From NCBI RefSeq assembly GCF_000011365.1, contig NC_004463.1, forward strand, positions 7,488,001 to 7,552,000: a DNA stretch of 64,000 nucleotides, given 5' to 3'. The notes beneath the pieces were generated by a model. That model was not told where the DNA came from. It saw nothing but the letters and a program-made list of their open reading frames with translations, and ran no database searches. Shown here piece after piece: positions 43,696 through 52,536 of the stretch. Within the stretch, counting starts at the first letter, position 1; every line of letters starts with the position of its first letter. The position numbers and the translations under genes were made by a program. This stretch comes from Bradyrhizobium diazoefficiens USDA 110. GTDB lineage: Bacteria > Pseudomonadota > Alphaproteobacteria > Rhizobiales > Xanthobacteraceae.

Positions 43696-44688
43696 CTATT
43701 TAACTTCCTGAATCCGTTCCCAATCCGCCTTGCGATAGCCAAACGTCTCGAACGCGACGTTCTTCAGCACGGTGTCGCGGAACTCGTTCTTGTCGACCTC
43801 GGTCACGGTCAGGCCCTTCTCCTTGAAGAAGGCGACCAGCTTGGCTTCGTTCTGCTTGATCTCCGCGGTCGCCTTGGCGGCGGCCTCCTGCGCGACGTCG
43901 GTGAAGATCTTCTTGTCCTCGTCCGAGAGCTTCTTCCAGAGCGCGCCCGCCACCACCGTGTTGAGGTGGTCGACGATGTGACCGGTCAGCACGATGTGCT
44001 TCTGCACCTCGTAGAACTTCTTGGCCTCGATCGTGGTCAGCGGATTCTCCTGTGCCTCGACGGTGCCGTTCTGGAGCGCGAGATAGACTTCGGCGAACGC
44101 GATCGGCGCGGTGTTGGCGCCGCAGGCGCGCGGCATTGCGAGATAGGCCGGAACGTCGGGCACGCGCATCTTCAGGCCCTTGAGGTCGGCGCAGCTCTTG
44201 ATCGGCTTGTTCGACGAGGTCTGGCGCACGCCGTAATAGGTCACGGCGACGATGTGGTGGCCGCTCTTGTCCTCATAGCCCTTGGCGAGTTCCTTGAAGA
44301 TGTCGCTCTTGGTGTAGGCCAGGAGATGATCGGCGTCGCGGAAGGTGTAGGGATAGTAGGTCACGCCGATCGGCGGGAAGCTCTTGGCCGCGAAGCTCGA
44401 GCCGGAGATGATGATGTCGACCGAGCCGAGCGAAAGGCCCTGGTTGATGTCGGCTTCCTTGCCGAGCTGGGACGCCGGATAGACATCGACCGCATAGCGC
44501 CCCTTGGTGCGCTTGCCGATCTCCTGCGCGGCCCAGACCGAAGCGGTATGGAACGGCTCAGAGGTCTCGTAGACATGGGCCCATTTCAGCTTGGTCTGCG
44601 CCATGCCGGCCTGGGTCGTTGCAAACATCGCCGCGGCCGAGACCGCGAGCATCATCGTCATCTTCTTCAACACTGACTTTTCCTCCAT
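43696..44688 (-). CDS. dctP: TRAP transporter substrate-binding protein (DctP), hexuronate operon
   Basis: A 330-residue periplasmic protein with a signal peptide ending TTQAGMAQ, then TKLKWAHVYETSEPFHT. It has the DctP core ADLKGLKMRVPDVPAYLAMPRACGANTAPIAF and NPLTTIEAKKFYEVQKHIVLTGH. The conserved arginine of LKMRVP binds the ligand's carboxylate. Together with uxuA and uxuB nearby, it probably binds glucuronate, fructuronate or mannonate. Confidence 0.9.
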   Translation of the reverse strand: MEEKSVLKKMTMMLAVSAAAMFATTQAGMAQTKLKWAHVYETSEPFHTASVWAAQEIGKRTKGRYAVDVYPASQLGKEADINQGLSLGSVDIIISGSSFAAKSFPPIGVTYYPYTFRDADHLLAYTKSDIFKELAKGYEDKSGHHIVAVTYYGVRQTSSNKPIKSCADLKGLKMRVPDVPAYLAMPRACGANTAPIAFAEVYLALQNGTVEAQENPLTTIEAKKFYEVQKHIVLTGHIVDHLNTVVAGALWKKLSDEDKKIFTDVAQEAAAKATAEIKQNEAKLVAFFKEKGLTVTEVDKNEFRDTVLKNVAFETFGYRKADWERIQEVK

Positions 44689-44742
44689 CGTTCAAGTCTG
44701 CTTCTTGTTCGCCCGCCTGCAAGGAATGCGGGCCGCCCAATC

Positions 44743-45564
44743 TCATCGCCGCCGCGCGCTGCCGCTCTTGGCTTGCTTCTTGGCCTGTTTTTCGGCCTGC
44801 TTCTTCGGCGCCCGCTCTGGTTTTGCCGGCGTTGCCGGAGATCGTGCCGGGGACGATCCTGACGCAGCCACGGCGCCGAAATTCTGCGCAAAGCGCTCCT
44901 GCGAGCGCGCCAGGTGTTTGCGCATCGCCTCGCGCGCGGCGTCCGGATCATGCGCGGCGATCGCGTCGCGCACGGCGCGATGCTCGTCGAGCGCGGTGCG
45001 CCAGGTGCCCGGGTTCTCGAAATAATGCGCAAGCTGCGCGAAATAGGGATTGAGGCGCTGGTCGAACAGCTCGCCGACCACGCGCACCAGGACGGCATTG
45101 CCGAGACTTCCGGCGATCGCGACATGGAAGGCGCGGTCGTGGACCATCGAGGCTTCGCCGGGGTGCTCGACATTCTCCATCGCGAGAAGCGACGCGTCGA
45201 TGCGCGCGACGTCGTCCTTGGTCGCGACGCGCGCGGCCTGCTCGGCGATGGCACTCTCCAGGAATTCGCGGGCGCGCAACAGCTCGAACGGCCCCTCGAT
45301 GACGGAAGCGGTCGCAGGCGCCGCAACGGCCGCGGGCTCGATCACATAGATGCCGGACCCGACGCGGATGCGCAGGCGGCCTTCGACCTCGAGCGCGATC
45401 AGGGCTTCGCGCACCGTCGGCCGCGACACCTTGAGCTGCTCGGCGAGCTCGCGCTCGGTCGGCAAGCGGCTGCCGACCGCGTACTCGCCGCTGTCGATCA
45501 GGCTTCGCAATTGATCGGCGACCTGGCGATAGAGCCGTCTCGCCTCCACAGCTTCCAGCGGCAC
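44743..45564 (-). CDS. uxuR: GntR-family regulator (FCD subfamily, UxuR-like)
   Basis: The GTG at 45564 follows GGGGAGG and gives 273 residues. The winged helix reads LPTERELAEQLKVSRPTVREALIALEVEGRLRIR (outline at residues 36-69), followed by an FCD domain with VHDRAFHVAIAGSLGN and DEHRAVRDAIAAHD. The last 40 residues are a lysine/alanine-rich basic tail, unusual for the family. It lies between the leftward TRAP/uxuA operon and the rightward uxuB gene and probably represses both. A longer upstream ATG start is rejected for lack of a ribosome site. Confidence 0.85.
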   Translation of the reverse strand: MPLEAVEARRLYRQVADQLRSLIDSGEYAVGSRLPTERELAEQLKVSRPTVREALIALEVEGRLRIRVGSGIYVIEPAAVAAPATASVIEGPFELLRAREFLESAIAEQAARVATKDDVARIDASLLAMENVEHPGEASMVHDRAFHVAIAGSLGNAVLVRVVGELFDQRLNPYFAQLAHYFENPGTWRTALDEHRAVRDAIAAHDPDAAREAMRKHLARSQERFAQNFGAVAASGSSPARSPATPAKPERAPKKQAEKQAKKQAKSGSARRR

Positions 45565-45614
45565 GCTGGTCCTCCCCGAAAGGGTCGCGCGGGGTCGTCC
45601 AAACCCGCCGCCCG

Positions 45615-45643
45615 CCAATTTTGGATAATTGGCCTTACCAATT
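45615..45643. promoter_or_regulatory. TTGG/CCAA operator cluster, likely UxuR-type site
   Basis: AATTGG-CCTTA-CCAATT (45627-45643) has perfect 6-base arms. CCAATTTTGG (45615-45624), made of CCAA and TTGG half sites, lies just before it. The arms match the AATTGG/CCAATT arms known for the ExuR/UxuR operators of enteric bacteria, with a 5-base instead of 4-base centre. It lies between the divergent regulator and uxuB. Confidence 0.65.
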
Positions 45644-45708
45644 GACCGGAGCATTGACCGAGGACGGGCGCCATGTCAAGCAGCGGCCAAAGACAGGGAG
45701 AGACGACC

Positions 45709-47193
45709 ATGCGCCATAATTCAACGCGTCTTGGCCGCGCCAATCTCGACCGGCTGCCGCCGGCCATCCGCCGCCCGGCCTATGACCGATCGCGCGTCAC
45801 GCCCGGCATCGTGCATCTGGGCCTCGGGGCCTTTCATCGCGCGCATCAGGCCGTCGTCATCGACGATTGCCTTGCCACAGGCAGCGCATCCTGGGGCATC
45901 GTCGGCGCGAGCCTGCGCAGCCCGGATACGCGCGACGCCCTCGCCCCGCAGGATCATCTCTACACCGTTGCCGTTCGTGCCACTGAGGGCACCGAGCACC
46001 GCGTCATCGGCGCTTTGCTCGACAGCGTCGTCGCACGCGAGAACCCGGTGCGGTTGATCGAGCGGATGGCCGATCCCGCCATTCGCATCGTCTCGCTCAC
46101 CGTCACCGAGAAAGGCTATTGTCATACGCCGCAGACCGGCGATCTCGACGAGCGGCATCCGGACGTCGTGCACGATCTCAACAATTTTGACGCGCCGCGC
46201 TCGGCCCCCGGCTTCATCGTGGCCGCGCTGGCGCGCCGCCGGGCGCAGGGGCTTGCGCCCTTCACCGTGCTGTGCTGCGACAACCTCGCCGCCAACGGCC
46301 ACACCGTGCAACGGATCGTGACGCAGTTCGCGGCGCTGCGCTCGAAGGATCTCGGCAAGTGGATCGCGGATACCGCAGCCTTTCCCTCGACCATGGTCGA
46401 CCGCATCGTGCCGGAGACGACGGATGCCGACCGCGATGCGGTGTCATCCGCGCTGGGCTTCCGCGACGCCTGGCCGGTGATGACCGAGCCCTTCACGCAA
46501 TGGGTGGTCGAGGACCGCTTCGCGGCGGGCCGGCCCGATCTTGCCGCCGCGGGCGTCGAGCTCGTCACCGACGTCAAGCCGTTCGAGCTGATGAAGCTTC
46601 GGCTGCTCAACGCCAGCCATTCCGCGCTCGCCTATCTCGGCTATCTCGCCGGCTACGAGACCATCGCCGACACCATGCAGGATCCGCACTTCGCGCGTCT
46701 CGCCGCGCAGGTGATGGAAGAGGCCGCGGTGACGCTGAAGATGCCGGCGAGCACCGACCTTGCCGCCTATCGCGCCTCGCTGCTCAAGCGCTTCGCCAAT
46801 CCGGCGCTGCATCATCGCACCTGGCAGATCGCGATGGACGGCTCGCAAAAGCTGCCGCAACGCCTGCTCGGCGCGATGCGGGATCGCCTCGCCAAGAACC
46901 TGCCGATCGCGACGCATGCGCTCGCGGTGGCCGGCTGGATGCGCTACGTCACCGCGCGCGACGAGCACGGCCGCGCCATCGACGTGCGCGATCCCCTCGC
47001 CGGCGAGTTCGCAGGCTTGGCGCGCGAGGCGGGCCCTGTCGCCGAACGGCTCGCGCCCGCACTGCTCGGGGTCGGACAAGTGTTCGGGCCGCTGGGTGCC
47101 GAGCCGCGCCTGCGCGAGGCCGTGATCGCGGCGCTCGGCCGTCTCTATACGGACGGCGCGCGGCGGGCGGTGGAGACGCACGTTTCTGCGTGA
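45709..47193 (+). CDS. uxuB: Fructuronate reductase / mannitol dehydrogenase family protein
   Basis: A 494-residue protein from the ATG at 45709 (AGGGAG upstream) with GIVHLGLGAFHRAHQAVV (NAD site), SLTVTEKGYC and VPETTDADRD. It also has VTDVKPFELMKLRLLNASHSALAYLGYL, which carries the catalytic lysine and NxxH pair of long-chain polyol dehydrogenases. Beside uxuA it most likely converts fructuronate to mannonate. It diverges from the uxuR operon and should be controlled by the operator at 45615-45643. Confidence 0.88.
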   Translation: MRHNSTRLGRANLDRLPPAIRRPAYDRSRVTPGIVHLGLGAFHRAHQAVVIDDCLATGSASWGIVGASLRSPDTRDALAPQDHLYTVAVRATEGTEHRVIGALLDSVVARENPVRLIERMADPAIRIVSLTVTEKGYCHTPQTGDLDERHPDVVHDLNNFDAPRSAPGFIVAALARRRAQGLAPFTVLCCDNLAANGHTVQRIVTQFAALRSKDLGKWIADTAAFPSTMVDRIVPETTDADRDAVSSALGFRDAWPVMTEPFTQWVVEDRFAAGRPDLAAAGVELVTDVKPFELMKLRLLNASHSALAYLGYLAGYETIADTMQDPHFARLAAQVMEEAAVTLKMPASTDLAAYRASLLKRFANPALHHRTWQIAMDGSQKLPQRLLGAMRDRLAKNLPIATHALAVAGWMRYVTARDEHGRAIDVRDPLAGEFAGLAREAGPVAERLAPALLGVGQVFGPLGAEPRLREAVIAALGRLYTDGARRAVETHVSA

Positions 47194-47293
47194 CCACAAA
47201 CTGGGCAGTAATGCTGCACTGCGGTCCAAATCGAACGCAAAGTCGACGGAAGTCGCGCTTGATTTTTGCCTGTCATTGCCTCACCCGAGAGCA

Positions 47294-47701
47294 ATGGCAA
47301 AGGACAGCAAGGTCATCGCCGCGAACGCGGCCTTCTACGCCGCCTTTTCAACGGGCGACTTCGCCGGAATGGAACAGATGTGGGCGGATGACGACGCCAT
47401 CTCCTGCATCCATCCCGGCTGGCCTGCGATCATCGGGCGGGCCACCGTGATCGGGAGCTGGCGCGACATCCTGCAAAATCCGGAGCGACCGCAGATCGTC
47501 TGCGCCGAGCCGCAGGCCATCGTCGACGGCGACTGCGCGCGCGTGCTCTGCATCGAGATCCTCGACGGCACCGCCTTGGCCGCTGCCAACCATTTTCGCC
47601 GCGTCGGCGACGACTGGCGCCTGGTTCACCATCAGTCGAGCCCGATTGCGCAGATTGTCGAGCAGGCTGAAGACGATAGAACGAGTCACCGCGTCCACTG
47701 A
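47294..47701 (+). CDS. SnoaL-like / NTF2-fold protein of unknown function
   Basis: A 135-residue protein with the cone-shaped NTF2-like pattern: IAANAAFYAAFSTGDFAGMEQMWADDDAISCIHPGWPAIIG, then WRDILQNPERPQIV and FRRVGDDWRLVHHQSSPI. This resembles DUF4440/SnoaL-like small proteins, several of which follow metabolic operons. The ATG at 47294 is preferred to an upstream TTG. It is 100 bases after uxuB and may be co-transcribed. No catalytic role can be assigned. Confidence 0.75.
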   Translation: MAKDSKVIAANAAFYAAFSTGDFAGMEQMWADDDAISCIHPGWPAIIGRATVIGSWRDILQNPERPQIVCAEPQAIVDGDCARVLCIEILDGTALAAANHFRRVGDDWRLVHHQSSPIAQIVEQAEDDRTSHRVH

Positions 47702-47768
47702 AGGCGGCAGGCCCGCCGGCCCGTTCTACTGTGCATGGGGTTGTTTTTCAGTTTTTTAGTTGGCGACC

Positions 47769-48485
47769 TCATCGAAGCCCCGACAGATCGTCCAGCACCA
47801 ACCGTGCCGCGCCGAGATCATCGTCCCGGAAGAACATGCTGCGGGTGATCAGAACCGGGATGTTCGCCCGCGACGCCGCAATCAGGCCGTTGGCGGAATC
47901 CTCGATTGCGACGCAGTCGAAAGGCTCCATCTTCAGCCGCGCCAGGACTTCGAGATAGACATCCGGCGCAGGCTTCTTGTGCCGCACGTCGTCGCCGGCA
48001 ACGATCGCATCGAAGTCCGCGGCCCAGCGCATCCCCAGCGCCCGCGACAGCAGCGCATCGATGTTGCCGTGCGAGGTGGTGGTCGCGATCGCAAGCCGCT
48101 GGCCGCGGGCCTTCGCCGCGGTCAGAAGGTCCGTCACGCCCGGCCGCAGCGGGCAACAGCCGGTCTCGATCAGCGCGGCGTAGTGCGCGGTCTTGACGCG
48201 GTGGAGTTCGGCGATGTCTTCGTCTGACAATGGCCGGGCAATCCGCAGCCGAGCGTGGTGAGCGCGAATTCGCTCCTTGCCGCCTGTCACCCGCAGCAGG
48301 TCCTTGTAGACGGCGCGGTCCCAATGCCAGTCGAGACCGTGGCGGACAAAGGCATGGTTGAAGGCCTGCCGATGCAGTTCCTCCGTCTCGGCCAGGGTGC
48401 CGTCGACATCGAAGATCAGCGCGGCCGCGCGCCGGATCAGCTCCGCGGCGTCCAATGGCGGCATAGTGGCCGCTTCTGCCTGCAT
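47769..48485 (-). CDS. HAD-family phosphatase, CbbY-like
   Basis: A HAD protein with ALIFDVDGTLAETEELHRQAFN (nucleophile and general acid aspartates), LLRVTGGKERI, LAIATTTSHGNIDALL, HKKPAPDVYLEVL and AIEDSANGLIAA. The TAETEELHRxAFN and TGGKERI stretches are specific to CbbY, the xylulose-1,5-bisphosphate phosphatase that prevents Rubisco inhibition. No other Calvin-cycle gene is in the window. I use the ATG at 48485; ATGs at 48536 and 48464 are alternatives. Confidence 0.82.
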   Translation of the reverse strand: MQAEAATMPPLDAAELIRRAAALIFDVDGTLAETEELHRQAFNHAFVRHGLDWHWDRAVYKDLLRVTGGKERIRAHHARLRIARPLSDEDIAELHRVKTAHYAALIETGCCPLRPGVTDLLTAAKARGQRLAIATTTSHGNIDALLSRALGMRWAADFDAIVAGDDVRHKKPAPDVYLEVLARLKMEPFDCVAIEDSANGLIAASRANIPVLITRSMFFRDDDLGAARLVLDDLSGLR

Positions 48486-48641
48486 GATCGACGCTTCCCT
48501 GATGACATCTCCGCGACGAGCGATCATCGCCCGCACTGGCGGGCGCGTAAAATTGCAATATCTTTTGCCGGACCCAAAAATCCCTTATGAGCGGGGGCGC
48601 GCAGCTGGCGCGACGGGAACTCCGACCTGCACGGGAGAGGC

Positions 48642-49493
48642 ATGCGGCTCTTCATTCTAGGCTTCGGCTACAGCGCCAGGCATTTCGTCCGCAGATTCGG
48701 CGGAACGTTCTCGCACATCGCCGGCACGGTGCGCGATCCCGCGAAACGGGATGACCTTGCAGGCATCGAGGTGCACCCGTTTTCCGGCAGCCGCCCGGCT
48801 CGCGAGACGGCCGAACGTATCAGCGACGCCGATGTCCTTCTCATCTCGATCCCGCCCGGCAGCGCCGGCGATCCCGCAATCGCGGCCTGCGCGGACGTGC
48901 TGGCCGGGGGCCGTCAGCGCAAGATCATCTACCTGTCCACGATCGGCGTCTATGGCGATCACGCAGGCAGCTGGGTGGACGAAAGCACGCCGCCGCAGGC
49001 CGCCCTCGACCGCACACGCATGCGGCTCGCAGCGGAGCAGGCCTGGACGGATATCGGGCGCGGCGATGTCGCGATCCTGCGGCTTGCAGGCATCTACGGT
49101 CCCGGCCGCAACGCGCTGGTGACGCTGCGCGCCGGAACGGCCCGGCGCATCATCAAGCCCGGACAGGTCTTCAACCGCATCCACACCGACGACATCGCAA
49201 GCGCGATCATGGCCGCGGTTCGTCACCAGGGCAGCGGCACCTGGAACGTCTGCGACGACGAGCCCGCGCCGCCGCAGGACGTGATCGCCTATGCGGCCCA
49301 GCTCATGGGCGTCGCGCCGCCGCCCGAAGAGGCGTTCGAGACCGCCGAGATGTCGGCGATGGCGCGTAGCTTCTATGCCAGCAGCGCTCGCGTCTCCAAC
49401 GCGAAATTGAAGCGCGAGCTCGGCGTCACGCTGGCCTATCCGACCTACCGCCACGCCCTGGATGCACTGTGGCGCGCGGGCGAAGGACGATAG
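48642..49493 (+). CDS. NAD(P)-dependent epimerase/dehydratase-like SDR (YeeZ-like)
   Basis: A 283-residue extended SDR opening MRLFILGFGYSARHFVRRFGG, a short glycine-rich cofactor loop of the YeeZ type. It continues with IYLSTIGVYGDHAGSWVDE and LRLAGIYGPGRNALVTL. The YxxxK catalytic motif is not obvious (the region reads RLAAEQAW), so it may be a cofactor-binding protein without classical catalysis. It stands alone. Confidence 0.8.
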   Translation: MRLFILGFGYSARHFVRRFGGTFSHIAGTVRDPAKRDDLAGIEVHPFSGSRPARETAERISDADVLLISIPPGSAGDPAIAACADVLAGGRQRKIIYLSTIGVYGDHAGSWVDESTPPQAALDRTRMRLAAEQAWTDIGRGDVAILRLAGIYGPGRNALVTLRAGTARRIIKPGQVFNRIHTDDIASAIMAAVRHQGSGTWNVCDDEPAPPQDVIAYAAQLMGVAPPPEEAFETAEMSAMARSFYASSARVSNAKLKRELGVTLAYPTYRHALDALWRAGEGR

Positions 49494-49610
49494 GATCCAC
49501 CTCCGACGCCTCCCAGACATGCCCTGCCTGCGCTTGACTTCGCCCCAGTGCGATCGTGATCTAGGTGCCGCGCGAGCCACAACGAAACGAGCTCGCCTTG
49601 GGAGGATACA

Positions 49611-50879
49611 ATGAAGAAGACGATCGCCATGATCGCGGCGGCGGCTGCCGTCATCGCATTCGGTGCAGCGCGCGCCGCACCGCTGCCCGAAGCCAATCCT
49701 GACGACGCCGGTTTCTCGAAGCAGGGTCTTGCACGGCTCGACAGTTTCTTCGCCCGCGAAATCGCCGCAAAGCGCGTGCCCGGCGCCGTCGTCGCAGTGG
49801 CGCGTGACGGCAAGCTCGTGCACTACAAGGCCTATGGCCTGCTCGATCCGGACAAGGGCACGCCGATGCCGGTCGACGCGATCTTCGCGCTGGCCTCGAT
49901 GACCAAGCCGATGGCCGCAGTCGCAGGCCTGACGCTGATGGAGAAGGGCCAGTTGCCGCTCCAGGCCAGGCTGTCCGACTACTATCCCGGCTTTGCCGAC
50001 ATGAAGGTCGGCGTTCAGCAGGCCGACGGCTCGCTCAAGCTCGAGCCGCAGGCCTCGCCGATCTTCATCCACGATCTCTACCGGCATACGTCCGGATTGA
50101 TGTATGGCGGTCGCTCGGACAGTTCGAGCCCGGTGGCGCGGCAATACCCTGATGGCGTCGCGCCGGCGATCGAAGGCGACACGCAGGCCTTCGTCGACCG
50201 CATCACAAAGCTGCCGCTGGCGCATCAGCCCTCGACCGAGTTCGAATACGGCTTTTCGATCGATGTGCTCGGCGCCGTCGTCGAGAAGGTGAGCGAACAG
50301 CGGCTCGGCGACTATCTCGCCGCCAATGTGTGGCAGCCGCTCGGCATGAAGGACGCGACCTTCCACCCGACCGACGCGCAGCGCCCTCGCCTCGCCCGCC
50401 CGTTTGCCAACGATCCGCTGACGGGGAAGCCGCAAGCCATCAAGCTGCTGGACACGCCGACCAGGTTCGACTGCGGCGGCGCCTGTTCGTTCGCGACGGT
50501 CGGCGACTACATCCGCTTCGGGCAGATGCTGCTCAACGGCGGCGAGCTCGACGGCCAGCGCATCCTCGGCCCGAAGACCGTGCATCATATGACGACCAAC
50601 CATCTCGGCCCCGAGATCAAGAACAACGTGGCGGTCATCGAGCCGCATCGCGCCGGTTTCGGCTTTGGCCTCGCGGTTGCGGTCCGCACCGGCGAAGGGG
50701 TGTCGTCGGTCCCCGGCAACCCCGGCGAGTTCACCTGGAACGGCGCGTTCGGAACGCAGTTCTTCTGCGATCCCAGGGAGCGTCTCGTCGTCGTGGTGGG
50801 AACGGCGGCGCCCGGTGAGCTCAGGAAATACTATCGCGAGCAGGTCCAGGACATCGTCTATGGCGCGATGGTGAAGTGA
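49611..50879 (+). CDS. Exported serine hydrolase, class C beta-lactamase/esterase family
   Basis: A 422-residue protein with a signal peptide (MKKTIAMIAAAAAVIAFGAA, cleavage near RAAPL). The nucleophile motif is Ser96-Met-Thr-Lys99 in FALASMTKPM; the second motif is EYGFS in place of YxN; the third region is EFTWNGAFGTQFF. This is the pattern of penicillin-binding-protein-like esterases rather than true beta-lactamases. A good hairpin terminator follows 22 bases after the stop. Confidence 0.87.
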   Translation: MKKTIAMIAAAAAVIAFGAARAAPLPEANPDDAGFSKQGLARLDSFFAREIAAKRVPGAVVAVARDGKLVHYKAYGLLDPDKGTPMPVDAIFALASMTKPMAAVAGLTLMEKGQLPLQARLSDYYPGFADMKVGVQQADGSLKLEPQASPIFIHDLYRHTSGLMYGGRSDSSSPVARQYPDGVAPAIEGDTQAFVDRITKLPLAHQPSTEFEYGFSIDVLGAVVEKVSEQRLGDYLAANVWQPLGMKDATFHPTDAQRPRLARPFANDPLTGKPQAIKLLDTPTRFDCGGACSFATVGDYIRFGQMLLNGGELDGQRILGPKTVHHMTTNHLGPEIKNNVAVIEPHRAGFGFGLAVAVRTGEGVSSVPGNPGEFTWNGAFGTQFFCDPRERLVVVVGTAAPGELRKYYREQVQDIVYGAMVK

Positions 50880-50900
50880 GATCGGCACGCTGAAACAGAA

Positions 50901-50923
50901 AGGGCGGCCGTGCGGGCCGCCCT
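50901..50923 (+). terminator. Rho-independent-type hairpin after the serine hydrolase
   Basis: AGGGCGGCC (50901-50909) and GGCCGCCCT (50915-50923) form a perfect 9-base stem with a 5-base loop, directly after the gene. The following bases (CTTGAATT) are a weak U-tract. Confidence 0.7.
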
Positions 50924-50935
50924 CTTGAATTGCTT

Positions 50936-50984
50936 GAGCATGATCTTGTCGGAAAACCGCTGCACACTTTTCCGGATCATGCTC
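50936..50984. repeat. GAGCATGATC...GATCATGCTC dispersed repeat
   Basis: GAGCATGATC (50936-50945) and GATCATGCTC (50975-50984) are exact inverted ends. Inside are CGGAAAA (50950-50956) and TTTTCCG (50968-50974). The same pattern of a GCATGATC end with an inner GGAAAA/TTTTCC pair is a familiar intergenic repeat in Rhizobiales. It lies between two convergent genes. Confidence 0.8.
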
Positions 50985-50989
50985 CGGCG

Positions 50990-51877
50990 TCAGCTCAGGA
51001 CGCCATATTTCTTGAACCAGGCCTCGGCCTGCTTCCAGGCATCTTCCGCGGCGTCCTTGCGGTAGCTGCCGCGGTAGTCGGCATGGAAGCCGTGCGGCGC
51101 TTCGGGGTAGATCTTGAATTCGGCCGTCTTCTTGTTCTGCTCGAGCGCCGCCTTGAGCTGCTCGACCTGCGCAACGGGAATGCCGGTATCGGCGCCGCCA
51201 TAGAGGCCGAGCACCGGCGTCTTCATCTCGGGTGCGAGCTGGAGCGGGCTCTTCGGCCACAGTGGATTGGCGGGGTCGACCACCGTCCCATAGAATGCGA
51301 CACCCGCCTTGAGAGTACCGCCGTGAGCGGCATATTCCCAGACGGAGCGCCCGCCGCGGCAGAAGCCGATGATACCGAGCTTGGCGGTATCGCCGCCCTG
51401 CGATCCCGCCCACGCCACCGTCACGTCGAGATCGGACAGCAGCTCGGCGTCCGGCTTGGCATTCACGACCGCCAACAGGTCCTTGATGTCGGTCACCTTG
51501 GTCAGGTCGACGCCCTTGCGGAAGTAATAGTCGGGCGCGATTGCGAATGCGCCGAGCTTGGCCAGGCGCCGCGTCACGTCCTTGATGTATTCGTGCAGGC
51601 CGAAAATCTCCATCGCCACGATGATCACCGGCGCCTTGGTGTTGCCGGCGGGGCGGGCGAAATAGGCAGGCATCTCCTCGGAGCCGACCTTGATCCTGGC
51701 GTCGCCGGCCTGGAGGCCCTTGGTATCCGTCGCGATCACCTCGGCACGGACGGGACCTGCCGCAAGCGTGTAGCCAGCGGCGACGGCTGCGGTCGCGCTC
51801 ATGAATCCGCGGCGCGAGACCGGGGCAACTTTCGTCAGCCCGACGACGTCGGATGTCATGATCGTTTCGAAACTCAT
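50990..51877 (-). CDS. Dienelactone hydrolase family protein with Tat leader
   Basis: From the ATG at 51877 the protein has 295 residues and a twin-arginine leader (VSRRGFMSATAAVAAGYTLA). The triad is Cys173 in IIGFCRGGRSVW, Asp230 in LYGGADTGIP and His262 in EAPHGFHADYRG, the classical DLH set with a cysteine nucleophile. DLHs cleave lactones such as dienelactone; this exported form may act on external esters or lactones. It is separated from its neighbour by a repeat and a terminator. Confidence 0.87.
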   Translation of the reverse strand: MSFETIMTSDVVGLTKVAPVSRRGFMSATAAVAAGYTLAAGPVRAEVIATDTKGLQAGDARIKVGSEEMPAYFARPAGNTKAPVIIVAMEIFGLHEYIKDVTRRLAKLGAFAIAPDYYFRKGVDLTKVTDIKDLLAVVNAKPDAELLSDLDVTVAWAGSQGGDTAKLGIIGFCRGGRSVWEYAAHGGTLKAGVAFYGTVVDPANPLWPKSPLQLAPEMKTPVLGLYGGADTGIPVAQVEQLKAALEQNKKTAEFKIYPEAPHGFHADYRGSYRKDAAEDAWKQAEAWFKKYGVLS

Positions 51878-52536
51878 CAGTCTATTCCTTCCTGCTGCCT
51901 GGTACCCCCGGGGGCGACGCATTCGCCAATAGTTGCCGAGGAAACGCAAATCACCAGCCTGCGAGCATGCGGTCTGCAGGCATGTCCCTGACGCCGCTCC
52001 CCCATGTCCTGCCTGAGCTGAATCGAGATGATGCCGCTGGCCGGCGATCGTCCGCGCAAGGCCACGCGCAAGCTTTCCGGATTTGATCGTGTGCCCGATT
52101 TAACCGCGTGGCTGCGCTGCGGCGCAACATCCATTAACCGAAAATAGGGGTTCTTCCGCCGCGCCTCACGCGGTCAGAAGCTGCAGACACTCCGCCCCCT
52201 CGCGCAATTCGAAACGCTTCGCCGCAACAAACGGGCTGCATGGTGGCCGCAACGACACATCATGTTGCCGGGATGTTGCGCGCTATCGGAATCCCGCACG
52301 CGAGCCGCCGTCATTTGACTGAAATTTTCAGAAGAGTTGAGCCGCGCGGTTTACTCGAACTTTCTTTGTGACGCTCTAGTTCCACGGCCGGAAGTTCCAT
52401 CTCCGGAAACGGAGGACGTCTTCCCAGTGGGCGCGCCGTCCGACCAAGGATCGCCCGCGGGTTTCATTCTCGTCCACCCAGATTGCGCTCCCCCGAAGGC
52501 TCAGTTGAATAAAGCTTTATCCGACTTGGAAGTGAA
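51878..52536. other. 659-base region without a convincing gene
   Basis: No frame here has a credible ribosome site plus a recognisable protein. It holds a palindrome CTGAAA-T-TTTCAG at 52319-52331, likely in the promoter area of the MarR gene. A 67-codon frame (52337-52540, TTG start) stops by overlapping the MarR start codon (ATGA). That frame may be a leader peptide, but its composition is not clearly coding. Confidence 0.5.

Noticed and set aside
48657..51413. 918-codon minus-strand frame
   Set aside because: Shadow of the epimerase and serine hydrolase genes, which have signal peptide and active-site motifs on the other strand.
51877..52134. 85-codon minus-strand frame upstream of the dienelactone hydrolase
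   Set aside because: Overlaps the hydrolase start with no ribosome site and low-information sequence.
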